Shown here piece after piece: positions 9,071-17,300 of a stretch of 64,000 nucleotides of DNA. Made by a program: the position numbers and the translations under genes. Under the pieces are notes generated by a model. The model saw only the letters and a list, made by a program, of their open reading frames with translations, did no database searches and was not told the origin of the DNA. Numbering within the stretch: position 1 is the stretch's first letter; each line of letters opens with the position of its first letter. Origin of the DNA: Novosphingobium sp. G106 (lineage in GTDB: Bacteria > Pseudomonadota > Alphaproteobacteria > Sphingomonadales > Sphingomonadaceae); contig NZ_JAHOOZ010000001.1 of assembly GCF_019075875.1 (NCBI RefSeq), positions 4,840,001-4,904,000 on the forward strand, written 5' to 3'.

Positions 9071-10129
9071 ATGACCCAGTTCCGCGGCCTGATCGGCCTC
9101 TCCGCACTCGCGCTGATTTCCTCGACCGCGCCCGCTTTCGCCCGCGCCGAGAACGCACAGGTGGAACGCACCGCGCCCGACAAAGTAACGGTAAGCTGGA
9201 CCGCCAAGGGTCCGGTCGACTTGTTCTGGGCCGATCATCCGGTCAGTGATCCCGCAGCAGCCAAGCTGGTTTCGGCCAAGGATCGCGACGGCCATCAGGA
9301 CGTGACGGTCGATGCCGCCGTGCGTCCCTACTTCCTGATCGTCGACAAGGCCGACGGCGCCGTGGTCGATGTCGCCGAGCGCGTCGTGCCGCTCGAGCAG
9401 GGATCGAACTTCCGCGATGTCGGCGGCTATCAGACGGCGGACGGCAAGCATGTCCGCTGGGGAATGATCTACCGCTCGGGCGCGACGGCGATGCTCACCC
9501 CGGGCGATCTCACCCGCATTCGCGGGCTGGGCCTGCGCGATCTGGTCGACCTGCGTTCGAGCGAGGAGCGCGTGCTGGCGCCGACCCGGATCGAGGGCGT
9601 GCCCTATGCAGCGGTCGGCTATTCGATGATGGACATCCTGAAGATGTCGGCGCAGGGGCCGACCGGAAATCTCTATGGCCAGTTGCCGACGATGCTGGTG
9701 CCGCAGATGCGCCTCGTGTTCGATGCGCTGAAGCGCCACGAGGGGCCGATCGCCTACAATTGCTCGGCCGGGCAGGACCGCACCGGTTTCGCCACGGCTA
9801 TGGTGCTCACCGCCCTCGGCGTGCCGCGCGACACGATCGTCAAGGACTATCACCTCTCGACGACCTATCGCCACCCGCAATGGGAACTGCCGCCGATCAA
9901 CATCTCGGCCTTCCCGGATAACCAAGTCGCGCAGTTCCTGGCACGAGGGCAGAGCGCCGGCGTGGTCCGCAAGCCGCAGCCGCTCTATGACGCCAATGGC
10001 AAGTCGTTGTTGCTCGGGGCCTTCGATGCGATCGATGCCAAGTACGGTTCGGTCGATGCCTATCTCGAGAAGGAAGTGGGCGTTACCGCTGCCGACATCG
10101 CGGCGCTGCGGGCAAATTACCTCGAATGA
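9071..10129 (+). CDS. Exported tyrosine/lipid phosphatase, Y_phosphatase3 family
   Basis: A 352-residue protein with a Sec signal peptide (residues 1-25, cleavage after APAFA). After a small beta domain to about 110, the phosphatase domain begins at GSNFRDVGGYQTADG and carries the P-loop NCSAGQDRTG near residue 234. The family usually has H-C-x-A-G-K-D-R-T-G (as in mycobacterial PtpB); here the His is Asn and the Lys is Gln, while the nucleophilic Cys and the Arg are kept. It probably acts in the periplasm on phosphotyrosine or phosphoinositide-like substrates. An SD-like GGGAGAA precedes ATG 9071. Confidence 0.87.
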   Translation: MTQFRGLIGLSALALISSTAPAFARAENAQVERTAPDKVTVSWTAKGPVDLFWADHPVSDPAAAKLVSAKDRDGHQDVTVDAAVRPYFLIVDKADGAVVDVAERVVPLEQGSNFRDVGGYQTADGKHVRWGMIYRSGATAMLTPGDLTRIRGLGLRDLVDLRSSEERVLAPTRIEGVPYAAVGYSMMDILKMSAQGPTGNLYGQLPTMLVPQMRLVFDALKRHEGPIAYNCSAGQDRTGFATAMVLTALGVPRDTIVKDYHLSTTYRHPQWELPPINISAFPDNQVAQFLARGQSAGVVRKPQPLYDANGKSLLLGAFDAIDAKYGSVDAYLEKEVGVTAADIAALRANYLE

Positions 10130-10191
10130 CCGTCATGAAAGCATAATCGGACTGCAAAAGCCTTGTCACGATGCCTTGCTAGCCAGGACGA

Positions 10192-11001
10192 ATGCAGCCG
10201 GGTTTGCAGTCAGTCGTAAGCCAGCGCCGCTTGTCCCTGCGATTGGTGCAGGACGAGCGGGAACTCACCGCGGTCCAGCGGCTCCGCTGGCAGGTGTTCT
10301 ATGCCGAAAGGGGCGCCGGTTCCGAAGCCGACGCACCGCGCCCCGAACATCTCGATGCCGACGTTTACGATCCGCTGTGCGACCATCTGCTGGTGATCGA
10401 CGAGGACGCGCTGGCGGGCGAGCAGGTCGTCGGCACCTATCGCCTGCTGCGCGAAAGCGTCGCGCGGCGCAGCTTCGGTTTCTATTCCGCCGGCGAGTTC
10501 GATCTGCAGCCGCTCACCCATGCGGGCGGTTCGGGCGAACTACTCGAACTCGGGCGCTCCTGCGTGCTGCCGCCCTACCGCACCAGCGGCACGATCTCGC
10601 TGCTGTGGCGCGGGATCGCCGACTATATCGCGCGCTATGAGATTTCGCTGATGTTCGGCTGTGCCTCCTTCGCCGGTACCGATCCCGAAGCGCACGCGGC
10701 GGCCTTGTCCTACCTACACCATCACCATCTCTCGCCGGCCGAGCAGCGGCCGGCTGTGCTGCCGGGCCATATCGACGAAGGGCGCGGCATCGCGCTCGAG
10801 CGACAGCCGCTGGGTTCCTATGACGAACGCCGCGCGCTGATGGGCCTGCCGCCGCTGGTCAAAGGCTACATGCGCGTCGGCGCCAAGTTCGGCGAGGGGG
10901 CCTATGTCGATCATGCCTTCAACACGATCGACGTCTGCGTGGTCATGCCGGTCGACCTGATCGCCGGCCGCTACGCCGCGCGCTTTAGCGTCGCCGCCTG
11001 A
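10192..11001 (+). CDS. olsB: Ornithine-ACP N-acyltransferase OlsB-like
   Basis: A 269-residue GNAT-fold acyltransferase of the OlsB/haemolysin-like family. It would transfer a 3-hydroxyacyl chain from ACP to ornithine to give lyso-ornithine lipid. Conserved segments include RWQVFYAERGA, DPLCDHLLVID, VVGTYRLLR, LLELGRSCVLPPYRTSG and GCASFAGTDPEAHAAALSYL. The C-terminus overlaps the convergent PlsC-like gene (OlsA candidate) by 31 bases. The related N-acyl homoserine-type activity cannot be excluded, but the neighbour supports ornithine lipid synthesis. Confidence 0.82.
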   Translation: MQPGLQSVVSQRRLSLRLVQDERELTAVQRLRWQVFYAERGAGSEADAPRPEHLDADVYDPLCDHLLVIDEDALAGEQVVGTYRLLRESVARRSFGFYSAGEFDLQPLTHAGGSGELLELGRSCVLPPYRTSGTISLLWRGIADYIARYEISLMFGCASFAGTDPEAHAAALSYLHHHHLSPAEQRPAVLPGHIDEGRGIALERQPLGSYDERRALMGLPPLVKGYMRVGAKFGEGAYVDHAFNTIDVCVVMPVDLIAGRYAARFSVAA

Positions 11002-11747
11002 GCCTGCGCCAGCCGGTCGGCGATCAGCCGCCGGCTTTCCTCGGCGGCTTGCTTGCGGTTCTGCGCGGTGAAGCTTTCCTCGAACCAGACGTCGACAGTG
11101 ACGCCTCCCGCTGCCGCCAGCGCCATTGCGTGGGTCAGCAGGGCGTCGTCGCCGATCCAGGCCACGCGGCGCCGTTCCTGCGGTGACAGCGGACTGCCGT
11201 CGGCGCGGGCATAGGCGAGGGTAACCGGCTGGATGCGCGGCCAGCGCGCGCCCGTGACGAAGAGACTACTGTGGAAGGGCAGCACGCCGTCGCCGTCGCC
11301 GGTCGTGCCCTCGGCGAAGAGGACGAGGCCTGATCCGGCCCGATACGCATTCATCTCCGTCGCCGTCCGATGCGCCGCCGCACGGCTTTCCCGCGCGATG
11401 AAAAGGCAGCCATAGCGACGAGCCAGCGGACCGATCACCGGCCAATTCGCAACTTCCGCCTTGGCCACGAAGCCCGCGTCGACCAGGCGTCCGAGCACGA
11501 CGATGTCGGTCCAGGAGACGTGGTTGGCGACGATCAGCGCATTCGCGGGATCGGGCGGGGATCCGTGGCAGCGGATGCGAATGCCGAAGCCTGCAAGCAG
11601 GACGCGCCAGCCGGCGACCGGAAGAGTGCGTCTCAAGCGCGAGCCTGCGGGCATGCAGATCCAGGGGCAGGCCAACGCGAGCAGTATCGCCAGCGCGAGG
11701 ATCGCCCGCATGCAACGGAACGCGGCCATGACACGACGAGGGATCAT
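10971..11747 (-). CDS. olsA: Lyso-ornithine lipid O-acyltransferase OlsA-like (PlsC family)
   Basis: About 258 residues with an N-terminal hydrophobic anchor (roughly 15-35) and the PlsC acyltransferase motifs NHVSWTD (N-H-x4-D) near 75, the substrate motif LFAEGTTGDGDG near 140 and PVTLAY near 172. In the olsBA pathway this protein adds the second acyl chain to lyso-ornithine lipid; it could instead be a 1-acylglycerol-3-phosphate acyltransferase. It is encoded opposite to olsB and overlaps it by 31 bases. Start is uncertain among ATG 11747, ATG 11729 and an upstream TTG. Confidence 0.8.
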   Translation of the reverse strand: MIPRRVMAAFRCMRAILALAILLALACPWICMPAGSRLRRTLPVAGWRVLLAGFGIRIRCHGSPPDPANALIVANHVSWTDIVVLGRLVDAGFVAKAEVANWPVIGPLARRYGCLFIARESRAAAHRTATEMNAYRAGSGLVLFAEGTTGDGDGVLPFHSSLFVTGARWPRIQPVTLAYARADGSPLSPQERRRVAWIGDDALLTHAMALAAAGGVTVDVWFEESFTAQNRKQAAEESRRLIADRLAQAQAATLKRAA

Positions 11748-11793
11748 CGGGCCAGGCAAGCATCATTCGTGTGACAGCCTGACGACAACAGTC

Positions 11794-12948
11794 TTACGCG
11801 ACCTGCCGCTCGCCCTCGACGATACGCTCGTAGTCGGCGAATAGCTGGGCGAAGTGATCGCGCATGGTCAGCGCCGGCTGGACGGGTCGCGGACCCGGGT
11901 CGGATAGCTGCGCCAAAATCGCTTCTGCCGCCGCCAGCGCATTGCCGGCGCGGTAGGTGAGCCCGGCGCCGCCGCGGGCATGGTCGGCCGCGCCGCCTTC
12001 GTCGGGGACGATCACCGGCACGCTGCAGGCGCGCGCTTCGGCGGGAGCCATGCCGAAGGTCTCGGACGTGCTCGCGTGGACCAGCGCGTCGGCGCTGGCG
12101 AGGATCGTCGCGAACTTCACCCGGTCGCGTTCGGGCGACACGAGCTGGATGTGCGGATTGCCGGCAATGTGCTTCGCCAGCCGCTTCTGCGCGCCGCCCT
12201 CGCCGAACAGGACGAGGCCGATCGGCATGGTCAGACTGGCGCGCATCACCGCATCGATCACCACGGGCCAGCGCTTCTCGGCGCAGAAGCGGCCGGCGCC
12301 GATCAACAGGTGCGCGTCCTCGGGCAGGTCGCAGATTTCGAGCAGGCGCCGGCGCATTGCGGGATCGCGGCGGTCCGGGCGGAACAGCGCCGTGTCGACG
12401 CCCATCGGATGGAGCGCAGTGCCGGCGACGCCGCCGCGCGCCAGCCGTCCCTGCAGCTCGCGATTGGCGCAGACGACGCGATCGTAGGCCTGGCCCAGCT
12501 CGCGCATGTGCTGCCAGAAGAAATCTACCTGGCGGTCGATCGTCTCGCGCCGCAGCCAGGGCTCGAGCCAGCGGTAGGCATAGACCGAGAAGGGATCGTG
12601 ATGCATCACCAGCGACCGCGGCGCAGTGCCCGGCCAGCGCGCGACGTAGTGAGGGCTGCGCCAGGGCGAGGCGACTTCGACGAAATCGGGATCGAGCCTG
12701 TCGAGCGAGGCATGAAGCGCCGGCTCGTCGCCGAAATACCAGTACTTCCGATCGAACGGCAGGCGGGGCGAGGGGATCGTGACGATCCGTGCCATTGGGC
12801 CGTGCTCGATCACCGCATGGTCATCGCCGGGCGCGAGGATGATGATCTCGTGGCCAAGCTCAGGACCGATCCGCAATTTCTGCTCGATGTAGGTCCGCAC
12901 ACCGCCGCCCTGCGGAGAGTAGAACGCGCAGACGTCGACGATCCTCAC
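11794..12948 (-). CDS. Glycosyltransferase family 4
   Basis: A 384-residue GT-B retaining glycosyltransferase. The N-terminal part shows the glycine-rich acceptor loop FYSPQGGGVRTYIEQKL; the C-terminal part shows LIGAGRFCAEKRWPVVIDAV and the nucleotide-sugar E-x7-E motif in STSETFGMAPAEARACSVPV. Start is GTG 12948 because it gives a family-like N-terminus (VRIVDVCAFYSPQGGG); the longer frame runs into the upstream gene. Only 10 bases separate it from the membrane protein gene, so both are probably one operon for making and handling a glycolipid or polysaccharide. Confidence 0.87.
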   Translation of the reverse strand: MRIVDVCAFYSPQGGGVRTYIEQKLRIGPELGHEIIILAPGDDHAVIEHGPMARIVTIPSPRLPFDRKYWYFGDEPALHASLDRLDPDFVEVASPWRSPHYVARWPGTAPRSLVMHHDPFSVYAYRWLEPWLRRETIDRQVDFFWQHMRELGQAYDRVVCANRELQGRLARGGVAGTALHPMGVDTALFRPDRRDPAMRRRLLEICDLPEDAHLLIGAGRFCAEKRWPVVIDAVMRASLTMPIGLVLFGEGGAQKRLAKHIAGNPHIQLVSPERDRVKFATILASADALVHASTSETFGMAPAEARACSVPVIVPDEGGAADHARGGAGLTYRAGNALAAAEAILAQLSDPGPRPVQPALTMRDHFAQLFADYERIVEGERQVA

Positions 12949-12958
12949 ATCGCGCTCC

Positions 12959-13891
12959 TCAACGCTGGCTCGAGGATTCGACGAGGTCGGCCACACCGAA
13001 ACCGGCGCCGACGACGAGATGGAAGACGAGGACGAGCCCGCCCATCATCGCCAGCAGTGCTGCGACAGAGACGTGATGGCCGAGCAGGACCACGGCGATG
13101 CCCGCGAAGACGACGTCCTTGTTCGGCACCAGCGGCAGGCGCGAGACCAGCATGCGCAGCGTCGAGAGCACCAGCCAAAGCTCGACCGACACGTCCGGCA
13201 AGACCAGATACCAGAGCAGTGCGCCGAGCCCGACCTTGGCGAAGATGCGCACGAGGTGCAGCGCGGCAATGAAGCGCAGCTCGTTGCCGGCCAGCGAGAA
13301 CAGTTTCTGGCGGAACAGCAGGATGACGAAGGAGCTGACCAGCACGACGCCGAGCGAGACGAAGGTCGACTGCATGCCGAGCCCGATCTTTCCCGAGAAC
13401 ACCAGCGGCCAAGCCACCGCGAGCATGGCCATGGTGGTGACGTTGCCGGTCAGCGCGGAGAGGATCGTGACGTCCTTGATCGCGCCGAATGGCGCGGCAG
13501 AGAGTTGGCGGCGTCCGCGCACCCAGGCGTAGAACTGCGCCTCGCCGAGATAGCCGAGAAGGAGCTCGTTGCTCACCATCTTCCGCATCAGAGCGCCGAT
13601 GCCGCTGACCGGGATGTGCCAGAGCCGGCGATAGATGATCCATTCGCTGACCGGCCCGACGAGGTACCAGACGGCGAAGACCGCCCAGAACAGCGGGCTC
13701 GACGGGATCATCGCGACGATATGGGTGAAGTCCATACCGTCGAACTGCACAGCCACCGCCACCAGCAGCGCGAGCGAAACGAGTGCGCTGAACAGCGCGG
13801 CCTTGCGTGAATTCCGGATGCCGTCGGCAGCCTGCAACGTCGCTCCCGGATCTGCCGCCAGCTCGCCGGTAGCGAAGCTGTCCTTGTACAT
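12959..13891 (-). CDS. Integral membrane protein, LPG-synthase/UPF0104-like
   Basis: A 310-residue protein with about seven or eight hydrophobic helices (for example 32-52, 65-85, 160-185, 195-215, 270-305) and no soluble domain. The pattern resembles the lysylphosphatidylglycerol-synthase transmembrane (UPF0104) family, often found next to glycosyltransferases and suspected of moving lipids or glycolipids. The assignment rests on topology and context. ATG 13891 removes a hydrophilic upstream extension. It is divergent from the GT2 gene and co-directional with the GT4 gene 10 bases downstream. Confidence 0.65.
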   Translation of the reverse strand: MYKDSFATGELAADPGATLQAADGIRNSRKAALFSALVSLALLVAVAVQFDGMDFTHIVAMIPSSPLFWAVFAVWYLVGPVSEWIIYRRLWHIPVSGIGALMRKMVSNELLLGYLGEAQFYAWVRGRRQLSAAPFGAIKDVTILSALTGNVTTMAMLAVAWPLVFSGKIGLGMQSTFVSLGVVLVSSFVILLFRQKLFSLAGNELRFIAALHLVRIFAKVGLGALLWYLVLPDVSVELWLVLSTLRMLVSRLPLVPNKDVVFAGIAVVLLGHHVSVAALLAMMGGLVLVFHLVVGAGFGVADLVESSSQR

Positions 13892-14021
13892 GGATGCCGG
13901 CCCTTCAGCTGCTTGCCGGTGCTCCTGCACGCGCTGTGTTACAGGGCTATGAGAGCACGATGACGCTTCTGTTGCCGGTGCGGTCACAAGCCCGTCATCC
14001 GTGCCGGTTACGTGTCGGGCG

Positions 14022-14822
14022 ATGCTGAGAGATTGCGAAGACGCGCGCTGGTCGGTCGTCGTGCCGGTGTTCAACGAGCGGGATTTCCTGCCCCGTACCC
14101 TGCTTTCGCTGGCCCGGCAGACGGTTCCTTTCACGCTGATCGTCGTGGACAACGGGTCGACCGACGGCTGCATCGCAGCAGCGCGGGTGCTGGCGACCGA
14201 GCATGGGCTCGATGCCCTCTTCCTCGAAGAGCCGACGCCGGGGCAAGTCCATGCCCTGAAGCGCGGTATCGCGGCGGCGAGCGGCGAATTCGTCGCGATC
14301 TGCGACGCCGATACCTGGTATCCGCCGCATTACCTCGAGCGTGCCGGCCAGGTGTTCGGCGCGCGGGGGCAGCGCTGCGTTGCCGTTGCTGCGTGCAATC
14401 CTTCGGCCGACCGCGGCCTGGGCAAACGGCTGACTATCCTGCACCGCCTGATCGTCTCGCAGCTGCTGTACTGGCAGAACCACACGAGCGGCGCGTGTCA
14501 GACTTTCCGGCTGTCTGCACTGCGCGCTGCGGGCGGCTACGACGGCCGGCTCTGGCCCTATGTGCTCAAGGACCACGAGTTGATGAACCGGGTGCTGCGG
14601 CTGGGTACGCAGGCCTATGACCGGGCGTTGTGGTGCGTTCCTTCAGCGCGGCGGCATGACCGCTCGGGCGTGCGCTGGACGCTGGGCGAACGGTTGCTCT
14701 ACCACGTCACGCCCTATCGATGGCAGCGGGCCCTGTTCCATCGCTTCCTTGCGCCGCGGTTTGCAGCCCGCGGGCTTCGCGACACGGCGCTGCGCGCACA
14801 GCCGTGGCGCAAGGCGGCCTAG
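14022..14822 (+). CDS. Glycosyltransferase family 2
   Basis: A 266-residue GT-A glycosyltransferase. WSVVVPVFNERDFLPRTLLS opens the Rossmann-like fold, followed by VVDNGSTDG (nucleotide binding) and AICDADTWYPP with the D-x-D metal motif. No transmembrane segment is evident. The start could be ATG 14022 or GTG 14001. It is divergent from the membrane protein and GT4 genes, so the three may serve one glycoconjugate. The stop overlaps the convergent receiver gene as CTAG. Confidence 0.86.
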   Translation: MLRDCEDARWSVVVPVFNERDFLPRTLLSLARQTVPFTLIVVDNGSTDGCIAAARVLATEHGLDALFLEEPTPGQVHALKRGIAAASGEFVAICDADTWYPPHYLERAGQVFGARGQRCVAVAACNPSADRGLGKRLTILHRLIVSQLLYWQNHTSGACQTFRLSALRAAGGYDGRLWPYVLKDHELMNRVLRLGTQAYDRALWCVPSARRHDRSGVRWTLGERLLYHVTPYRWQRALFHRFLAPRFAARGLRDTALRAQPWRKAA

Positions 14823-15184
14823 TCGAGCAATTGCCGCGCCGCGCCGATGACCTGGGCGATGAGCGCGGGCTTTTCGATAAATACGCCGCCCTGGACGAGA
14901 CGGCCGGGCGCGGGCGGGTTGGCGGAAACGTAGATCACCGGGATTGCGGGATCGGCTTCGCGCGCCTTGGAGGCGAGATCCCAGCCGGTCAGCGTGCCGC
15001 TCAATCTGATATCGGTGACCAGCAAGTCGATCCGCGCTTGGCCACGGAGCAGAGCGAGCGCGTCCTCAGCCGATGCTGCTTCCAGAACAGCGCAGTTCTC
15101 ATCCTCGAAGCCCGTAGCGAGTTCCATCCGCACGAGCCATTCATCCTCGACAATCAGAACAGTGCGTGCCGAAAGTCCATTCAC
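14819..15184 (-). CDS. Single-domain response regulator (receiver only)
   Basis: A 121-residue CheY-like receiver without an output domain. VLIVEDEWLVRMEL carries the acidic pair, VTDIRLSG the phosphoacceptor Asp (about residue 58), and FIEKPALI the conserved Lys near 104. It lies divergent from the HWE histidine kinase gene (start 15290), an arrangement common for cognate pairs in alphaproteobacteria. It probably takes phosphate from that kinase and acts by protein contact. Confidence 0.9.
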   Translation of the reverse strand: MNGLSARTVLIVEDEWLVRMELATGFEDENCAVLEAASAEDALALLRGQARIDLLVTDIRLSGTLTGWDLASKAREADPAIPVIYVSANPPAPGRLVQGGVFIEKPALIAQVIGAARQLLD

Positions 15185-15289
15185 CCAAGCCCCCGCAGGT
15201 CCGTCCTGTAAATCCGATTCGAATTGAAACTAATCTGGCGTTCGATCGTTCCCGCTTCGAAGATCATTTTGTGCGAGGCCGTTGGGGGG

Positions 15290-17293
15290 ATGATGGGACA
15301 GTTGCTGCAGAGCGATGCTCGATCGAACGGTGACGCTGCTGCAGCACAGGATTCCGATATTCCCGTACACCTCTTTCGCCTGCTGAACGCCGGGCGGCCC
15401 GCGCCGCAGAGTTCCTTCTTGCCGATCGCGCAAGATTTGCCGATCGCGGTATATATCACCGATTCAGACGGCTTCGTGGTCTATCACAATGCTGCTGCCA
15501 CGGCGCTCTGGGGCCGTGACCCGGGGCCGGGCGAGGTGCGCTGGTGCGGTTCGAAGGCGTTGTTCAACCGCGACCATGTGCCGCTGGCGCACGCGGATTC
15601 GCCGATGGCGCAAGTCGGGTGCAACGGCTTCGGCGCAGCGAGCGAGATCATAGCCCAGCGGCAGGACGGCAAGCGCTATACCTTCGTGCCGCATTCGACG
15701 GCGTTGACCGACGCGGCGGGCTGCGTCGTCGGCGCGATTCACCTGATCCTCGACGTTAGCGACCGCGACCGCAGCGAGCAGGAAACGCAGCGGCTCGCCG
15801 CGATCGTCGAAAGCTCGGACGATGCGATCATCTCCAAGCAGCTCGACGGCACGATTACCAGCTGGAACCGGGCGGCCGAACGACTGTTCGGCTATACCGC
15901 CGACGAGATCATCGGCGAGTCTGTCATGATGCTGATCCCCGATGAGCGCCACAGCGAGGAAGCCGAGATCATCGGGCGGATCCGCCGCGGTGAACGGCTG
16001 GAGCATTTCGAGACCCAGCGCCGCCACAAGTCCGGCGCCCTGATCGATATCTCGCTTACGGTCTCACCGATCAAGCGCAGCAGCGACGGCACGATCGTCG
16101 GCGCCTCGAAGATCGCGCGCGATATTTCCCAGAAGAAGCATGCCGAGGATCTGCTGCAACAGCAGTCCGAGCGGCTCGAGACCTTGAACCGGGTTTCGCG
16201 GATCATTTCGCAGGATCTCGATCTCGACCGCATCGTCCAGGCCGTGACCGACGAAGCCACTGCGGTCAGCGGCGCGCAGTTCGGCGCCTTCTTCTACAAC
16301 GTCATCGACGCCGCGGGCGAAACCTACTTCCTCTATTCGCTGTCGGGCGTCCCGCGAGAAGCCTTCGACAAGTTCGGCATGCCCCGCAACACGGCGGTCT
16401 TCGCGCCGACTTTCGGGGGCGAGGGCGTGGTGCGCTCGGCCGATATCCGCAAGGATCCGCGCTACGGAAAGAACAAGCCGCACTACGGCATGCCCGCCGG
16501 ACATCTGCCGGTGGTCAGCTACCTCGCGGTGCCGGTGATCTCATCCTCGGGTGAGGTGATCGGCGGCCTGTTCTTCGGCCATGCGGAGCCCGACCGGTTT
16601 GCCCCCGAGACCGAAGCCTTGATCACTGCGATCGCCGGGCAGGCGGCGGTCGCGATCGACAACGCCCGGTTGCACAGCGCCGCGCAGAACGAGATCGCCC
16701 AGCGCAAGAAGGCCGAAGACGCCCGCGAGTTGCTGCTTCACGAGGTCAAACATCGGGTCAAGAACACCCTGGCGACGATCCAGGCACTCGCCACGCAAAC
16801 GCTGAAAGGCGTTCCGGCCGCGGAAAAGGATGCCTTCATCAGCCGGCTCCACGCGCTCTCGGACGCGCACGACCTGCTGACGCTCAGCGACTGGCAGGAC
16901 ATCGGGATTACTTCGCTTGTCGGCAAGACGCTCAAGCCCTTCTCCCAAAAGGGCGAGGCGCGCGTGGCCTGCGACGGGCCAGATGTAGGGCTGTCGGCGA
17001 ACAAGGCGCTGCTGCTGACCATGGTGCTCCACGAACTGGGCACCAATGCGGTCAAATATGGGGCGCTGTCGGTCGAGCAGGGGCGGGTTGCGATCGATTG
17101 GCAGATGGCCGTCGCCGAAAGGCCGACATTGCGGCTGGAATGGCGCGAGAGGGGTGGTCCGCCGACGGCGGCGCCCAATCATCGTGGCTTCGGCTCGCGG
17201 ATGATTGCTTCCGCGCTCCACGGCAGCGACGGCCATGTCGAGTTCGACTACCGGCCCGAAGGCCTGCGTGTCGCCCTCGACATGGTCCTCTAG
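15290..17293 (+). CDS. Hybrid-sensor PAS-PAS-GAF HWE histidine kinase
   Basis: A 667-residue cytoplasmic sensor kinase. Order: PAS (about 40-160, AVYITDSDGFVVYHNAAATA), second PAS with PAC (about 165-290, SSDDAIISKQLDGTITSWNR), a GAF domain (about 315-470) and a C-terminal HWE/HisKA_2 kinase. The H-box is HEVKHRVKNTLATIQ, the N-box HELGTNAVKYGALS, and the ATP lid has LEWRERGGP and GFGSRMI. No membrane segments. ATG 15290 is preferred because a G-rich Shine-Dalgarno precedes it; TTG 15224 would lengthen it. Second PAS domains of this sequence type often bind flavin or haem, but no LOV-type NCRFLQ motif is present. Confidence 0.9.
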   Translation: MMGQLLQSDARSNGDAAAAQDSDIPVHLFRLLNAGRPAPQSSFLPIAQDLPIAVYITDSDGFVVYHNAAATALWGRDPGPGEVRWCGSKALFNRDHVPLAHADSPMAQVGCNGFGAASEIIAQRQDGKRYTFVPHSTALTDAAGCVVGAIHLILDVSDRDRSEQETQRLAAIVESSDDAIISKQLDGTITSWNRAAERLFGYTADEIIGESVMMLIPDERHSEEAEIIGRIRRGERLEHFETQRRHKSGALIDISLTVSPIKRSSDGTIVGASKIARDISQKKHAEDLLQQQSERLETLNRVSRIISQDLDLDRIVQAVTDEATAVSGAQFGAFFYNVIDAAGETYFLYSLSGVPREAFDKFGMPRNTAVFAPTFGGEGVVRSADIRKDPRYGKNKPHYGMPAGHLPVVSYLAVPVISSSGEVIGGLFFGHAEPDRFAPETEALITAIAGQAAVAIDNARLHSAAQNEIAQRKKAEDARELLLHEVKHRVKNTLATIQALATQTLKGVPAAEKDAFISRLHALSDAHDLLTLSDWQDIGITSLVGKTLKPFSQKGEARVACDGPDVGLSANKALLLTMVLHELGTNAVKYGALSVEQGRVAIDWQMAVAERPTLRLEWRERGGPPTAAPNHRGFGSRMIASALHGSDGHVEFDYRPEGLRVALDMVL

Positions 17294-17300
17294 GGCTGTC

